The notes under the pieces: model-generated
What the model was told of the DNA's origin: nothing
Databases searched by the model: none
What the model saw: only the letters and a program-made list of their open reading frames with translations
Assembly (NCBI GenBank): GCA_022385805.1
Contig: MU277690.1
Location: 351,700 to 415,699 of the forward strand
Direction of reading: 5' to 3'
DNA length: 64,000 nt
From: Pilatotrama ljubarskyi
Lineage: Eukaryota > Basidiomycota > Agaricomycetes > Polyporales > Polyporaceae
Translations under genes and position numbers: made by a program
In this document: positions 1 through 10,034 of the stretch, piece after piece
Layout: each line of letters starts with the position of its first letter
How positions within the stretch are numbered: position 1 is the first letter of the stretch

Positions 1-223
1 CATGGATAGTGAAGTAATAGCGTGCGGTTATGTATGTACTAAGATGCAGCTTTTATACAATGCGACAATGTCATAAACAAAGCGATTTCAGGCCCCTGTG
101 CATCCCATCACCAGTTTGAACCATATCCATATGCCCCATAGTCAAGCATATTGCCTAACGGCACCTCTCTCCCGCCCTACGCCCTGCGATCCTCCTATAT
201 GCGCGGCTGCGTTGAGGTCGCGT

Positions 224-1584
224 TCAGCGGCCCTGGCTGAGCCCGCACAGGACATACGCGACGTCCATGAGCTCCTCGTCCCGCGCGCCTTGCGTCTTCT
301 CATTCCCGGCCGACTCGGCGACTGCGCCCTGGTTCTCCTTCTCCTGCTCGTCTGTAACACAGAGCTCTCCAATGCCGAAGCTGCTTGAAGGTGTAACTGC
401 CTCTGACGGAACGCCCTCCGTGTCTGTATCCCCGTGCAGGTCCGCGTCCCACTCGAGCACCGGGATCTCCTGGTCATCCTCATCCTGTTCCTCTCGTGAT
501 CCTCTAGTACGCACGTCCGTTCCCTCCTCTCCGGCCGAGGTGGTGGTGTCCTTCTCCTTCCTATGCTTCGTGTCCTTGCTCCGAACGTGCTTCTTTTCCC
601 TACCGGACGCCTTCCCTTTAGCCCCGACCATCTCCCTCGCACACGCATACTCGAGCGTATACTTCCTCGTCCCATACCGCAGTATATCCTTCTCCGAGCG
701 CGGGGCCGGGTCGGGCGCCGCAGGCGACGACTGCATGTTCTCCCACAGCGCCCTGCTCCCTGACCCCGCGTCGCTGCTCCCGCACTTGCTGTCCTCCGAC
801 ACGGGCTCCGGGGTGCGCGGCCGAGCGGGCGAGGACGACGAGGCGAGGTGTTGTGGTGGCGTGCGCGGGAGGAGGACGGGGCGTTCCGTGCGCGCGGCAA
901 TGGCGTCTAGCGAGAGGTGGCGAGAGGGCTTGTGGCGCACGCTGCGCCGGTCGTGGCTGGGATCTGTAGACTCCCGCTCGCGTTTCCGGCTGCCCGCGGA
1001 GGCCAGTGATGTGGTGGAGAGGCACGACGCGATGGACGCGCTGGAGAGTGTGCGCGTCCGCGCGCGCACGCTGTGGATGGTCTTTCCAGACGCATCCGAG
1101 AAGGGCGAGGATGGGGGAAGAGAGCTTGAAGGCGCGGGGGAACTGCAGGACTGGAGATGGAGCGGCATGGTGGCGGGTTCTGAGAGTTGGCGGTGCATGC
1201 GACGGTCTGTCTGGCGTTTGTTCTGGAACCAGACGGTGACGGAGCGGACGTCGCTGCTTATATCCTGTCAGCACGCACGCGGTTGGTTTCGGGGCACGCA
1301 GACGGCGCGGCGCGGCCTGAAGAGCGAAAGTGGACTCACATCTCGGCGTCCTTGGCGAGCTGCTCGCGTTGTTCGCGCGTCGGGTGCGACGCTTTGTGGT
1401 AAAGGTGCTCGAGCATCATGAGCTGCATGGTCGTAAAGCGCTTTCGAGTCCGTTTAGGGCCGTCGACAATGACATCCGCGGGACCGAGGCTGAGGGCAGT
1501 ATCGCCGCTGTTGGCGGAGTCGTCGGAACAAACGCTGGATGCGGAGGATGTGCGCGAGAGCAGCTGGGAGTCGACGGGCGGCAT
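224..1584 (-). CDS. Homeodomain transcription factor (424 aa, 2 exons)
   Basis: Probable sequence-specific nuclear regulator. Exons are complement(224..1253, 1340..1584); the intron is GTGAGT...AAGCAG in phase 2. The homeodomain covers about residues 43-100: a basic arm (PKRTRKRF), helix 1 with LEHLYH, and recognition helix VTVWFQNKRQTDRR, completed only after splicing. The first third is Ser-rich. The C-terminal two thirds are low-complexity, with Lys/Arg runs (GREKKHVRSKDTKHRKEKD) and then an acidic stretch, so probably disordered. I chose the ATG at 1584 over the upstream one at 1740 because a TATA-like element lies 70-80 bp before it and the extra segment is Arg-rich and non-conserved in style. 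It is a typical (non-TALE) homeodomain; a partner HD gene that would mark an A mating-type locus is not seen. Targets cannot be inferred. The splice model is firm; the exact start is less so. Confidence 0.88.
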
Positions 1585-1654
1585 GATGGGCGCGAGACAG
1601 AAAGACGGGACAGGCGAAGACGAGGAAGGGGGCGGAGGAGACCCAACGCGACGT

Positions 1655-1663
1655 TTATTTATC
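1655..1663 (-). promoter_or_regulatory. TATA-like element of the homeodomain gene
   Basis: GATAAATAA on the minus strand, 71-79 bp upstream of the chosen ATG at 1584. It supports the internal start over the one at 1740, which lies upstream of this element. It is the only AT-rich block in a GC-rich stretch. Confidence 0.4.
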
Positions 1664-1964
1664 CCGGGGCGTCCATCAACGGCGTGCCTGTACACAACGC
1701 GTTCGCGTTTGCCACGTGACCGCGTCCGGCGCGTCCGCACGTGACGGACACGGTCTGTTGACTGCGCGCCCCGCCCAGTTCACTTCGACGTTCGTCGGCT
1801 CGTTCAGTGCTCTCTTAACCGTACATCACAGAGACTCTTCACATGGCCATCGAAGGCAATCAATCATCTTGGACATCCAGCGGCCTATGCAGAAGAGGCG
1901 GCAATGCTTGCTTTATGATACAAGGACTAATGATACACCATGCTGCTGTCGACAAACCCCTTCT

Positions 1965-2460
1965 TTAGTGCGACGTGCCGTTCCAAGGACCCTTCTTCTT
2001 GATGTTCTCCTCATCCTCGCGCTGGAGGTCCGCGTCTATCTGCGCGCCCCTCGACGGCTGGTGCCCGTGCCTTTGCGCAGGCTCCAATGGGTCCGAGACG
2101 GTCTGAGCGCGCTCATCGCGCTCGGCTTGACGTTCCATCTTCTTCTCCTGCTTCATACGGATCTCGAGGTTACGGTCGTCCCTGCAGAAGCAATGTTAGG
2201 ACGGCGAAGCTTCAAGGGTGCCACGGTCACTTACTTGGGGTCGAACACGTTGTGTGCGTTCCTCTGGCCCTGCTCGGCGAGGTTCGCGCGGGGCTGGTTG
2301 GGCTCAGGAAGCTGGCTAGCGTTAGAGGGGCCGTTCCTAAGATCATCCGCGTTAGCATGCAAGCATTCCGTAACAGCGACTTCTGCACTACTCACCTCTG
2401 GTCACCGTCCTCGTAGACCTGAGGGTTGCCAACGTTGGATTGCATCGCACCAGAAGACAT
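1965..2460 (-). CDS. Small charged hydrophilic protein of unknown function (127 aa, 3 exons)
   Basis: I do not recognise the family. Exons are complement(1965..2181, 2235..2336, 2396..2460); both introns have consensus ends (GTGAGT...TTAG and GTAAGT...GCAG) and keep one frame. The protein starts MSSGAMQSNVGNPQVYEDGD and continues through NAHNVFDPKDDRNLEIRMKQ to a Lys/Glu/Arg-rich amphipathic stretch (about residues 63-80) and the end KKKGPWNGTSH. There is no signal peptide, membrane segment or Cys, so it is probably cytosolic or nuclear and partly disordered, resembling small stress-related hydrophilins in composition only. The TATA box at 2578-2583 suggests a regulated promoter. The gene is called real because both introns splice cleanly and the frame stays open only when they are removed. 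Confidence 0.75.
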
Positions 2461-3519
2461 GATGATGGGGTTGTGTTTTGGACAAGTAAAGTGTGCAATA
2501 GACGATGTAGGTGTGTTGTGTGCGGAAAGTGGTTGCTGAGAGTAGTGAGGAGACATCAGAGGCCGACATCGTTGCCTCTTATACTCCTTGAGAGATGGCG
2601 CAACGACGTCAGTAGCTGAAGGAGATTGGGGCACGGTGACGTCAAGTCTGGAAAGTGTGCAGAGGAGTGGTCATCGTGGGCGCCTAATCTCGCGTTCCGC
2701 GTTTGGCACCAAGCAGCGCTCGCTAGCTCCTCATCACGACTCGCACATCGTGTCTTCCTGCGGACTCGCCCTGCAAGTTATGGCGGTGTGAATCGTAGCT
2801 GTGGCTTGTGTTCTGAATGAGTAGCTCCTTCAATCGTATATATTATGCTTTGAAATAAATGCACCGCTCTGAGGTGATCACTTCCACCCGAGGCCCTCAT
2901 ACATGCTTGCACCTGGCCCAAGGCATGCTCAGTACAGACCACCGTGATTTCGTTTTCGCTGTTCTACACGTCTGTTGTGTGCTTCCAATGTTTTAACTGA
3001 TGACGGAACTGGGCTAAAGTCGGGCCGCACTGTAGGAAGACCTACTCCTGGTGCGATGCATTCGAAGTTCAGCGAGAAGTTGTATCTTCCGCCTTAGGCG
3101 CCCGCAGCACGGAGCCACATCTCGCTTTTCTTGAGCAGCGTGCACAGCGGCAACCTCTTGTGCTGTTCGAAACATGATAGGAGTGCCCTTCGAAGACATA
3201 GGAATATTTTGATGTTCATGAAGTGGGCAAAGGATGAGGAAATGTCGCAGAAAGCGAGTGTGAAGCAACCTTCCGACCTCTCGCGCGCGGAAGATGGCCC
3301 AAGCGCGAGCCGTTCTGGTGCTTTGTTGGCTCGGAACTTTGGAACCGTGGGAACCGTCGCATCGGACCTTCAACAAAGAGTCGCAGAGTCAGCACGACGC
3401 CCCCCTCCGCTCCTCGTCGTCAACAACCACCACCGCCGTCGCTCCTGCGCCCCTTCTGCCCGCCGTTGCGCGTCGTATTCCTATCCACATCCCATCGTCT
3501 TACACATCGTTGAATAGCC
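2461..3519. other. Divergent intergenic region
   Basis: It separates the minus-strand small hydrophilic gene from plus-strand histone H3 and should carry both promoters. The stretch just before the H3 ATG (about 3380-3519) is pyrimidine-rich, as in many basidiomycete promoters and leaders. Short open frames here lack start context, splice sites or any recognisable domain. Confidence 0.5.
2578..2583 (-). promoter_or_regulatory. TATA box of the small hydrophilic gene
   Basis: TATAAG on the minus strand, 118-123 bp upstream of the ATG at 2460, leaving room for a 5' leader of about 80-90 nt. Confidence 0.45.
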
Positions 3520-4334
3520 ATGGCCCGTACCAAGGTCGGTACAGCCCTTATCTCTTCCGTCTCATCGTCGACGTCGCCGCTGACGACGACCTCATAGCAA
3601 ACCGCCCGCAAGTCCACCGGAGGTCAGTATCGTTTCCCTGCTCGCTCGGCCATTCTGCGTCGAAGATCAGTCAAAATTGAGATCTATTCGTCCACTAGGC
3701 AAGGCCCCGCGTAAGCAGCTCGCCACCAAGGCCGCGAGGAAGACAGCGACGGCGGTGAGTCGATATCGCTCCTCCCGTCAGAGAGAGCCCCTCCTGAGCT
3801 GACGACGTGGGTTGTGGGTTTGCTTGCTGCTGCGATGCTGTGGCCTCGCTTTGTTGTTGTTTGTTGTTGCATTTTTGCTCCGATCTCGCCCGGACTAGGC
3901 CGCGACCGGCGGTGTCAAGAAGCCTCATCGCTTCCGGCCCGGAACGGTCGCTCTCCGTGAAATTCGGCGCTACCAGAAGTCGACTGAGCTGCTCATCCGC
4001 AAGCTCCCCTTCCAGCGGCTGGTCCGTGAGATCGCCCAGGACTTCAAGGTATGTTCCCCGCTGGGCTCGTCGTCGATGATAGGCGGTTGATCATTGATGT
4101 CGTCGTCCAGACCGATCTCCGCTTCCAGTCCTCCGCCGTCATGGCGCTTCAAGAGGCTGCTGAGGCGTACCTCGTCTCGCTTTTCGAAGACACCAACTTG
4201 GCTGCTATCCACGCCAAGCGTGTGACCATCCAACCCAAGGATCTCGTAGGTCACCGTAACCTATTAACTTCCACATGTCCACTGACTCACTATTCCAGGC
4301 CCTTGCCCGTCGCCTCCGCGGTGAGAGGTCCTAA
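3520..4334 (+). CDS. Histone H3 (138 aa with Met, 6 exons)
   Basis: Core nucleosome histone. Exons are 3520..3534, 3598..3622, 3699..3754, 3899..4048, 4111..4245 and 4299..4334, all with GT-AG introns. The tail [14 protein letters not shown] and the fold from [13 protein letters not shown] through [14 protein letters not shown] and the end [11 protein letters not shown] are canonical. K4, K9, S10, K14, K18, K23 and K27 are kept, and residue 28 is Thr. Splicing at the only consensus sites between exons 3 and 4 gives KTATA-AATGGV, two residues longer than the usual K-S/T-A-x-A-T-G-G, so the protein has 138 rather than 136 codons. No H4 gene lies beside it. The first donor (GTCGGT) is weak, but MARTK must join to QTARKS there. 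Identity is certain; the insertion is discussed in the findings. Confidence 0.96.
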
Positions 4335-4646
4335 GTCCGCGTCGCACACGGACATCTTCCTTCTTGGCCTCCGCTATCGTACTCTGTATTCGCCTTCTCG
4401 TATTGTGTGTCTGTGTGGTCCTCGGGGACCTTGTATATTGTACCGTTGATCCCTCTATGCGACTCGTTCTATGTATAGGGCACAGCTAGATTGCAATCCA
4501 TGACCATGCCCACCCAGAACAGCAGAAGCTGACGTGCGTGATACATCCGTCTTCTATGATACGTATGCATATGGGTATCTATCTAGAGTGGAAGGGAAGG
4601 TATTCAAGAAGCCGAGCAGTCCGAACTGTCTGATACGAGAGTAGTC
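4335..4646. other. Convergent 3' spacer
   Basis: Holds the 3' untranslated ends of histone H3 (+) and of surface-protein gene A (-). No coding or RNA signal is seen. Confidence 0.5.
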
Positions 4647-6137
4647 CTATTCCACGACCGTGAGCATCTTCCTATCTCGCCGCTGTCCCCGCCGCGGTGC
4701 TACTTCCATCATCAGCCGGTGCTCCTTCTGGAGCTCAACCCGCAGTCGCTCGATCTCTTCCTTCAACGCGGTGACACGCGCGCGCCGATTCTTCCGCGCC
4801 AGCCGTCGTACCTCATCTGGCTCAGACGGCAGCGGTGCGTCCGACGCGCCCGGGTAGTGAAGGTCCCGGATGCTCGTCTCGAGCGCTTGGATCTGGCGAG
4901 TGAGTTCGGTGTACCGGAGGGACCACTCTGTGCCCGTCGCGGACAGCGCAGCGTCGGGGACGTCCACGGAGTGCGAGGGTGGGACCGCAGGCGCGCGGAC
5001 GAACGTTGCATCTGCGGTGACCATCTGCGTTTGAGGACGCGACTCGGCCAGGACATTCGATGAACGAGGGTTGAAGGTAGAGGGAGAGGGCTTCGAGAGA
5101 TAGTAGGAGTAGGGCCGCGCGAATTTGGGATCGGAGTAGGGTGCGATGGCCGTGAAGTCGTCGGAAAGGATAGATGAGCGAGGGGCTGGTGATGGTGAAA
5201 GGAGTGAAGAGGTCGAGTTGGTGTCTCTCGTGCCAGTGATCACCCCGTCCAGAGGTGGATCTGGCGCGTCCGTTCCTCCCCGAGTACGCCATGGTGCCCA
5301 TGGCCGCTTTCTGTACCTGCGAAGGAGGAGAGTGGCGGCAAGGATGAGGCCGATGGAGACCAGACCGCCGACAAGTCCTCCTACGAGACCGCCAATGAAG
5401 CCGGGAGACTTCGAGGAGGACGTCGTGCTCGAACTTGTTGATGGAACGCCGTCGGCAGTCGCAGAAGGCACTGGAGGCGGGACGATCAACGGTGCACGAG
5501 TCGATGTTGTCGCGGTACCCCTGCCGTCCGGAAAATCGAGCACACTAGAACTTGCAGCCGGTACGGACGTTGTGTCATCGTTATTCACGGTGTATATGAT
5601 GTAGTCGAAGAGGATGAGGGACGGTGTTGGGCCGCCTGCGACGACGTTGAGCTTATGCCAACCGGCAGGCATGGATGCGTTTGAGAACACGAGGACGTCG
5701 TACATAATCGTGTGGGCTTGGTCGTCAGGGAGATGAGTGTATGAGCCGGCCGGGGCGCCATCGAGAGTAAAGCTGAGGTTTGTGAAGGTGGTGACTCCGG
5801 CGCGTATACCATTGGCGATCAGGTTGAAGACATAGACCGCTTGTCCCTGGAACCAGACTGTGATTGTATGTTCAGAATCACCAGGATGATATGTGCTGTC
5901 ATGCCAGGTGCCGTCAAAGACTTTGGAGGTATCGACCCCACCGGGTTCATGGGTTCGAGTAGCGGGTTTTATAGCGCATCCTCCGCAAATCGATCCCTGC
6001 GCCCATTGACCCAATGGCTCATACTGTGGAGCAAGATGCGTATCCGCGTTTAACTCCTGGTCATCTATGGTGCGGTTCACCAACACTGCAGAGGACGCAA
6101 GAAACGGTGCGAGACAGCAGTAAACAAGACCCCTCAT
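4647..6137 (-). CDS. Receptor-like surface protein A, PPxY motif lost (496 aa)
   Basis: Single-exon member of a basidiomycete family with no assigned function. Order: signal peptide (1-20, MRGLVYCCLAPFLASSAVLV); ectodomain (about 21-190) with NRTIDD, CGGC at 51-54, GTWHDSTYHP at 76-85 and the closing strand LILFDYIIYTV; a Ser/Thr/Pro linker; one transmembrane helix (about 245-272) rich in Gly with GGLV three times over; a basic stop-transfer RRYRKR; a disordered tail; and a C-terminal coiled coil (LKEEIERLRVELQKEH). Copies B-D end in PPRY. Here the matching place reads VAPRRG and is followed by a basic extension to VVE, so the WW-binding tyrosine is gone. The ectodomain looks like a secreted beta-sandwich, perhaps carbohydrate-binding (inference). 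It is the only copy on the minus strand. Confidence 0.88.
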   Translation of the reverse strand: MRGLVYCCLAPFLASSAVLVNRTIDDQELNADTHLAPQYEPLGQWAQGSICGGCAIKPATRTHEPGGVDTSKVFDGTWHDSTYHPGDSEHTITVWFQGQAVYVFNLIANGIRAGVTTFTNLSFTLDGAPAGSYTHLPDDQAHTIMYDVLVFSNASMPAGWHKLNVVAGGPTPSLILFDYIIYTVNNDDTTSVPAASSSVLDFPDGRGTATTSTRAPLIVPPPVPSATADGVPSTSSSTTSSSKSPGFIGGLVGGLVGGLVSIGLILAATLLLRRYRKRPWAPWRTRGGTDAPDPPLDGVITGTRDTNSTSSLLSPSPAPRSSILSDDFTAIAPYSDPKFARPYSYYLSKPSPSTFNPRSSNVLAESRPQTQMVTADATFVRAPAVPPSHSVDVPDAALSATGTEWSLRYTELTRQIQALETSIRDLHYPGASDAPLPSEPDEVRRLARKNRRARVTALKEEIERLRVELQKEHRLMMEVAPRRGQRRDRKMLTVVE

Positions 6138-7074
6138 GAGGGATGGGATGAGCTGTAGAGCCGGAGAGTGTACCGCGGTGCCTGCCTAGCCTGGTAGTCG
6201 AACGCGTGAGGGAAGGGCATAAAGGAGAGAAAGGTCGAGCTCCTGTACAAGTAGATCTAGCCCTGTCAGCGGGATACCGCGCTTATGTGCGGCTATGAGA
6301 CAACTCACGTCTGCGACAATGAGCCGAGTATCTTCGTAGCTACCTTGAAAGGGACTGATACTGAGCTCCTGTTGCCAGTGAGCTCTCAAGAGCAGCGGGT
6401 CTTCTGGATCCGGCAGCTGGTGACGCGCTGTGTGGGGTTGCCGGGGCTGGCGAACTTTTGTTACCAACAATCCCGGCTTTTGACGAGCACTACTCACGAT
6501 TCTTGCAAAATGGATCATTCGCGGACTCACACGGACGCATGATTCACGTCGAGGTCGTCAAGTAACCATCGGAACACGGTTCAGTGTGGCGGCTGCGTCA
6601 GGCCCACATCAACGAATGCATCATGGAGATGCTCAGGCTGCCACAGCCATTTTTGGATCCATTCCGACGGGCTGTGGGCAGTTTTCAATGATGCTCGCGC
6701 TGGAGAAGACGCGCGAAAGGTCTTGTGAGTGGTGGATGAAGTGGAACGATGAGCGCTGTGTAGGCGCCCACTGACTCCGGTATTTGCTACAGCTAATAGC
6801 TATACTACCAAAGACCATCGCATGCATACTCACAACCCGGGCATGTTATGGACCGCTTTCAATTTCCGGCACTTTTAGAAGCGATGAAGTTCAATGACTT
6901 CAATAAGTTTCTATTGCTGGCACCATCACGTGTAATGGAGCACATCGCGATCGTGCATTCCAGCGGGATACAGACTAGTACGTGGACAGCGGTAGTACAC
7001 AGCGAATGCTACGAGCCCAGCTCGAAGCGACTTTTCCATGCGAGCATTCAAGTAGCAATATCTGTTGTCATGGC
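6138..7074. other. Intergenic region between gene A and the alcohol dehydrogenase
   Basis: Contains the promoter of A (minus strand, adjoining 6137) and the 3' end of the dehydrogenase. The short frames lack start context, splice sites or domain signatures. No gene is called. Confidence 0.4.
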
Positions 7075-8383
7075 TCAGGGGACGATGACCGCGCGGAAGC
7101 GAGCCGACTCTCGACGTCCGAATGCGTCAGGTGTCTTCTCCAGCGGGAACCGTTCCACCATAGGCCTGATGTTGTGCAACTTTGCGAAAGCAACGCACTC
7201 TTCGATGTCCCTGGCGGTGCCGTTAGGCAGGCCGCGGATGGAATAGCACGAACGTATGAGAGCCACTGCAGGCGAATGTGGTCAGCGGCGGTGCAACTCG
7301 GGAGGGAGAGTACGCACGGGGTGAGATGCCAAACTCCTGGTTGTCAATGGCGAGCAGGAGAAGTGTACCGTCGATGGCGAGTCCTGTGATCAGCCTCTTG
7401 GTTGCCTCTGGTGCGGCGGCGGTGCACATGATGAGCTTCGCACCGCCGAGCTGCTGGAGTGCCTCAGCCTGGTCGACCTTGCTGCCGTCGATGTAGTCGT
7501 CTGCGCCAAGACACCGTGCAAGCTCCTCTTTCTCGGGACCAGAGGACAGCGCGACAGTACGGTAGCCCATCGCGTGAGCGAACTGGACTGCTAAGTGTCC
7601 AAGTCCGCTGAAGGCGCAGAGGTCAGCCTGACGGGAGTACAGCACATCGAAGGTCTCAACGCACCCGATGCCTTGTACCGCGATGACGTCTCCGGCGGCT
7701 AGGTTCACCTTCCGCAGTCCGTCTGTGAGAAGAAATAAGCAAGGAGCGTCCTGTGGATAGACAGGCGTGGACCTACTGAAGGTCGTCACACCTGCGCACA
7801 ACAGAGGAGCGACTTCGGCGGGGTCGAAGTCCTTGGGAATCGCTGCAGCGGCCTCTGATCGCACGGTCACATATTCGGCGTAGCCACCGTCCGACAGCAT
7901 ACCTGCACCGCCGAAGAAGAGTGAGCAGTGCTCAGTGCGGCAGGACAGGCGGTAACGAACCGGTAAGGGCCTGCTCCTCCGAGCAGGTGATGAAGTCGCC
8001 CACGCGGCATCGCTTGCAAGTGGAACAGTAGCCGCCGTGGCAGCCGACACCGACGCGGTCACCGACCTCCCAGAGTCGCTCGCTAGAGTGCGTGGCCACA
8101 ACGTCACCTACGATCTCGTGGCCAGGGATTCGAGGAAGAGGAACCGGGAAGATGCCGTTGGCGATAGTTAGGTCCCTAAACGAATCACGCATCATGAGGA
8201 CAGCCGTGAGGCAGGAGAACACGCCACCTACGTAGCGCAAACACCGCACGCGAGGACCTTCAATACGACGTGGCCTTCGGAGGGATCGTTCCAAGTCACA
8301 ATGATCTTCTGAAGATCGCGTCCGCGCTCTATGAATGCGAATGCCTTGTAGGAATCGGGGTGAGCCATGACGGGGACAGCCAT
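7075..8383 (-). CDS. Zinc-dependent alcohol dehydrogenase, MDR superfamily (343 aa, 6 exons)
   Basis: Medium-chain, cytosolic NAD(P)-dependent oxidoreductase interconverting alcohols and aldehydes or ketones. Exons: complement(7075..7265, 7318..7607, 7665..7722, 7777..7902, 7961..8175, 8232..8383). The catalytic zinc site is CGVCATD (46-52), GHE (69-71) with H70, and the Cys of LLCAGVTTF. The structural zinc lobe is the Cys-rich stretch GYCSTCKRCRVGDFITC. The nucleotide fold is GIGGLGHLAVQFAHAMG, after splicing across GIG|GLG. The protein ends RFRAVIVP, as in the cinnamyl-alcohol/ADH group (usually about 340-360 aa). The start at 8383 (MAVPVMAHPD) is backed by a TATA box 58-63 bp upstream; the next Met at 8368 is possible. 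It sits among the surface-protein copies with no evident functional link. Substrate is not predictable. Confidence 0.9.
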
Positions 8384-8440
8384 GCTGTCGAGTTGGGGCT
8401 GGGGACTCGGGCTTGATCCTTCCGCGCACATCTCATATGT

Positions 8441-8446
8441 CTTATA
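8441..8446 (-). promoter_or_regulatory. TATA box of the alcohol dehydrogenase gene
   Basis: TATAAG on the minus strand, 58-63 bp upstream of the ATG at 8383. Its position excludes the more upstream in-frame Met at 8431 as the main start. Confidence 0.5.
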
Positions 8447-10034
8447 GGCGTGTCCGCGTCGCGTATCACCTCAGCAGCAACGAGGAATAGGTGGAGACTG
8501 AACCGAATCCCACTCTCCCCCGCCGCCCTGCAAATGGAACTCGAGAAGTCGCGCCTTATGGGGCAATTGCATCCACGAAGCGTGAGGATTTGAAAGCTCA
8601 TCTTCATTTAGGTCAAATGCGTATGTGCCCCTCAAGTATCCTCAGCTACTCTGCTCGGCTATCGAGCTGGAGCTAACGCTTTGATGAGCGAAGATGGCCA
8701 CGAGAGGAGTTACCCATAGAATAGAAGACTTGCTGTGAGGATTCCGCTGCTAGATTGCCGTTCTCTCGTAAATGCACCAGTTCTTGAGCAATCGGAAGAT
8801 CATGTCGAAGCCGCGGGTTCTAAAACCCCTTTGGGCCGGTGAACGCCGTAGTACGACGCTGCGTGCTGGCATGGAATCTACCCTGCACCTATCAATTTCC
8901 ATGCTCCAGTAGAGTAGCTATGGGTACCTAGCTGGTGTCCTGAATGAAGCGTCCAGAACCAAGCTTCGTCCAGGAATGCTCCGACGACGGGAAGTTGGTA
9001 CTGAGTCTCTGTCCTGAGAACATGAGTTCCAGCGCATGGTGGTACATACTTCTGCAGACGAATTCTATGTTGCCCTGCCGAGCGGATCATATGCCTCTTG
9101 TTGACATGGCAAGCAGGAGTTTCGCGCGAATGTATTCTGCCAGGCAATGCCTCGCTGGTCGCACAGTAGTGACAGTACCTTACTGCACCCTTCTGTAATA
9201 TTAGCCTGCGAATCTGCCGAGCTTGACGACGGGGCGTCCTGAACTGCCTATATCAGCTGCAACACGCGGCTGGCAAATGCGAACGTGTGGATGAGCGGCG
9301 CGGGCGATGCGCCCGTCCTCAGCCCTGTGGCTCAGGTGCTCGTGGACGTGACAAAGTGCTGGCAACGAGCGCTGTTGACAAGCGAGCTTGAGACGGAGAT
9401 ATTCAACGAAGAAATGAGCCTACATACACGCCGACCCCAGCTTACACCTGGAAATGGTTACGGCAGCGGCGATCGGCCTGCACTGGTGAACCACCATCGA
9501 TGCACCGTCCGTTGTAGAGCTTGCCCTCGCCACACTTATGAAACAGGAAGTGGTTTCTTTCTCGGAGGACACAAGAGCGCACTTGTCACAGATTTCATTC
9601 TCCAGATGGCAGTAGTCATATGGCGAGAGCAACGGAGAACCAGAACCAGAAAGAGTCCTGCGTGGGCGTCAACGCTGTTGCGATCGAGAGATGGGCGGCT
9701 ATTGTATATGTCTATTCCTGTACAAGTCTTCCGGTACCCACCACCACTCGCACCGCCTGACAGTGCTGTTCGTCCTCTATAGCTCCGATGGCGATAATCA
9801 GATGTACGAATCGTGAGCTTGGCTTCGATCTTCAATTGTAACCCATGCCATCCGCGAGCCTCTCAGAACTGACAGAGAACATGATGCTGCTCGGGCGAAG
9901 AGGTCTGCTCAGATGGAAACTAACCAGGTCCCATTTCCCCAAATCCCTCAGTGCAGAGTGTCGTGTACGCTCTGCCAACTTCCTCTTCATTCCTTCCGAG
10001 CGACAGTCCTTACTCGAGCTTTGCAGAGCAGCTG
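8447..10034. other. Intergenic region before gene B, no gene recognised
   Basis: About 1.6 kb with short frames only. The longest plus-strand frame (9285-9782) and its minus-strand counterpart (9420-9632, seven Cys) have no signal peptide, domain or splice pattern I can defend. The last few hundred bases should hold the promoter of gene B. Decayed repeat DNA is possible but not shown. Confidence 0.4.

Noticed and set aside
267..1421. 384-codon plus-strand frame opposite the homeodomain gene
   Set aside because: It is the antisense shadow of the spliced homeodomain gene and has no own domain or splice sites.
224..1584. The homeodomain gene as part of an A mating-type locus
   Set aside because: The homeodomain is a single typical type (WFQNKR) and no divergent HD partner or neighbouring mitochondrial intermediate peptidase gene is visible.
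9285..9782. 165-codon frame and the Cys-containing minus-strand frame over 9420-9632
   Set aside because: No signal peptide, start context or intron pattern; Cys content alone is not evidence for a small secreted protein.
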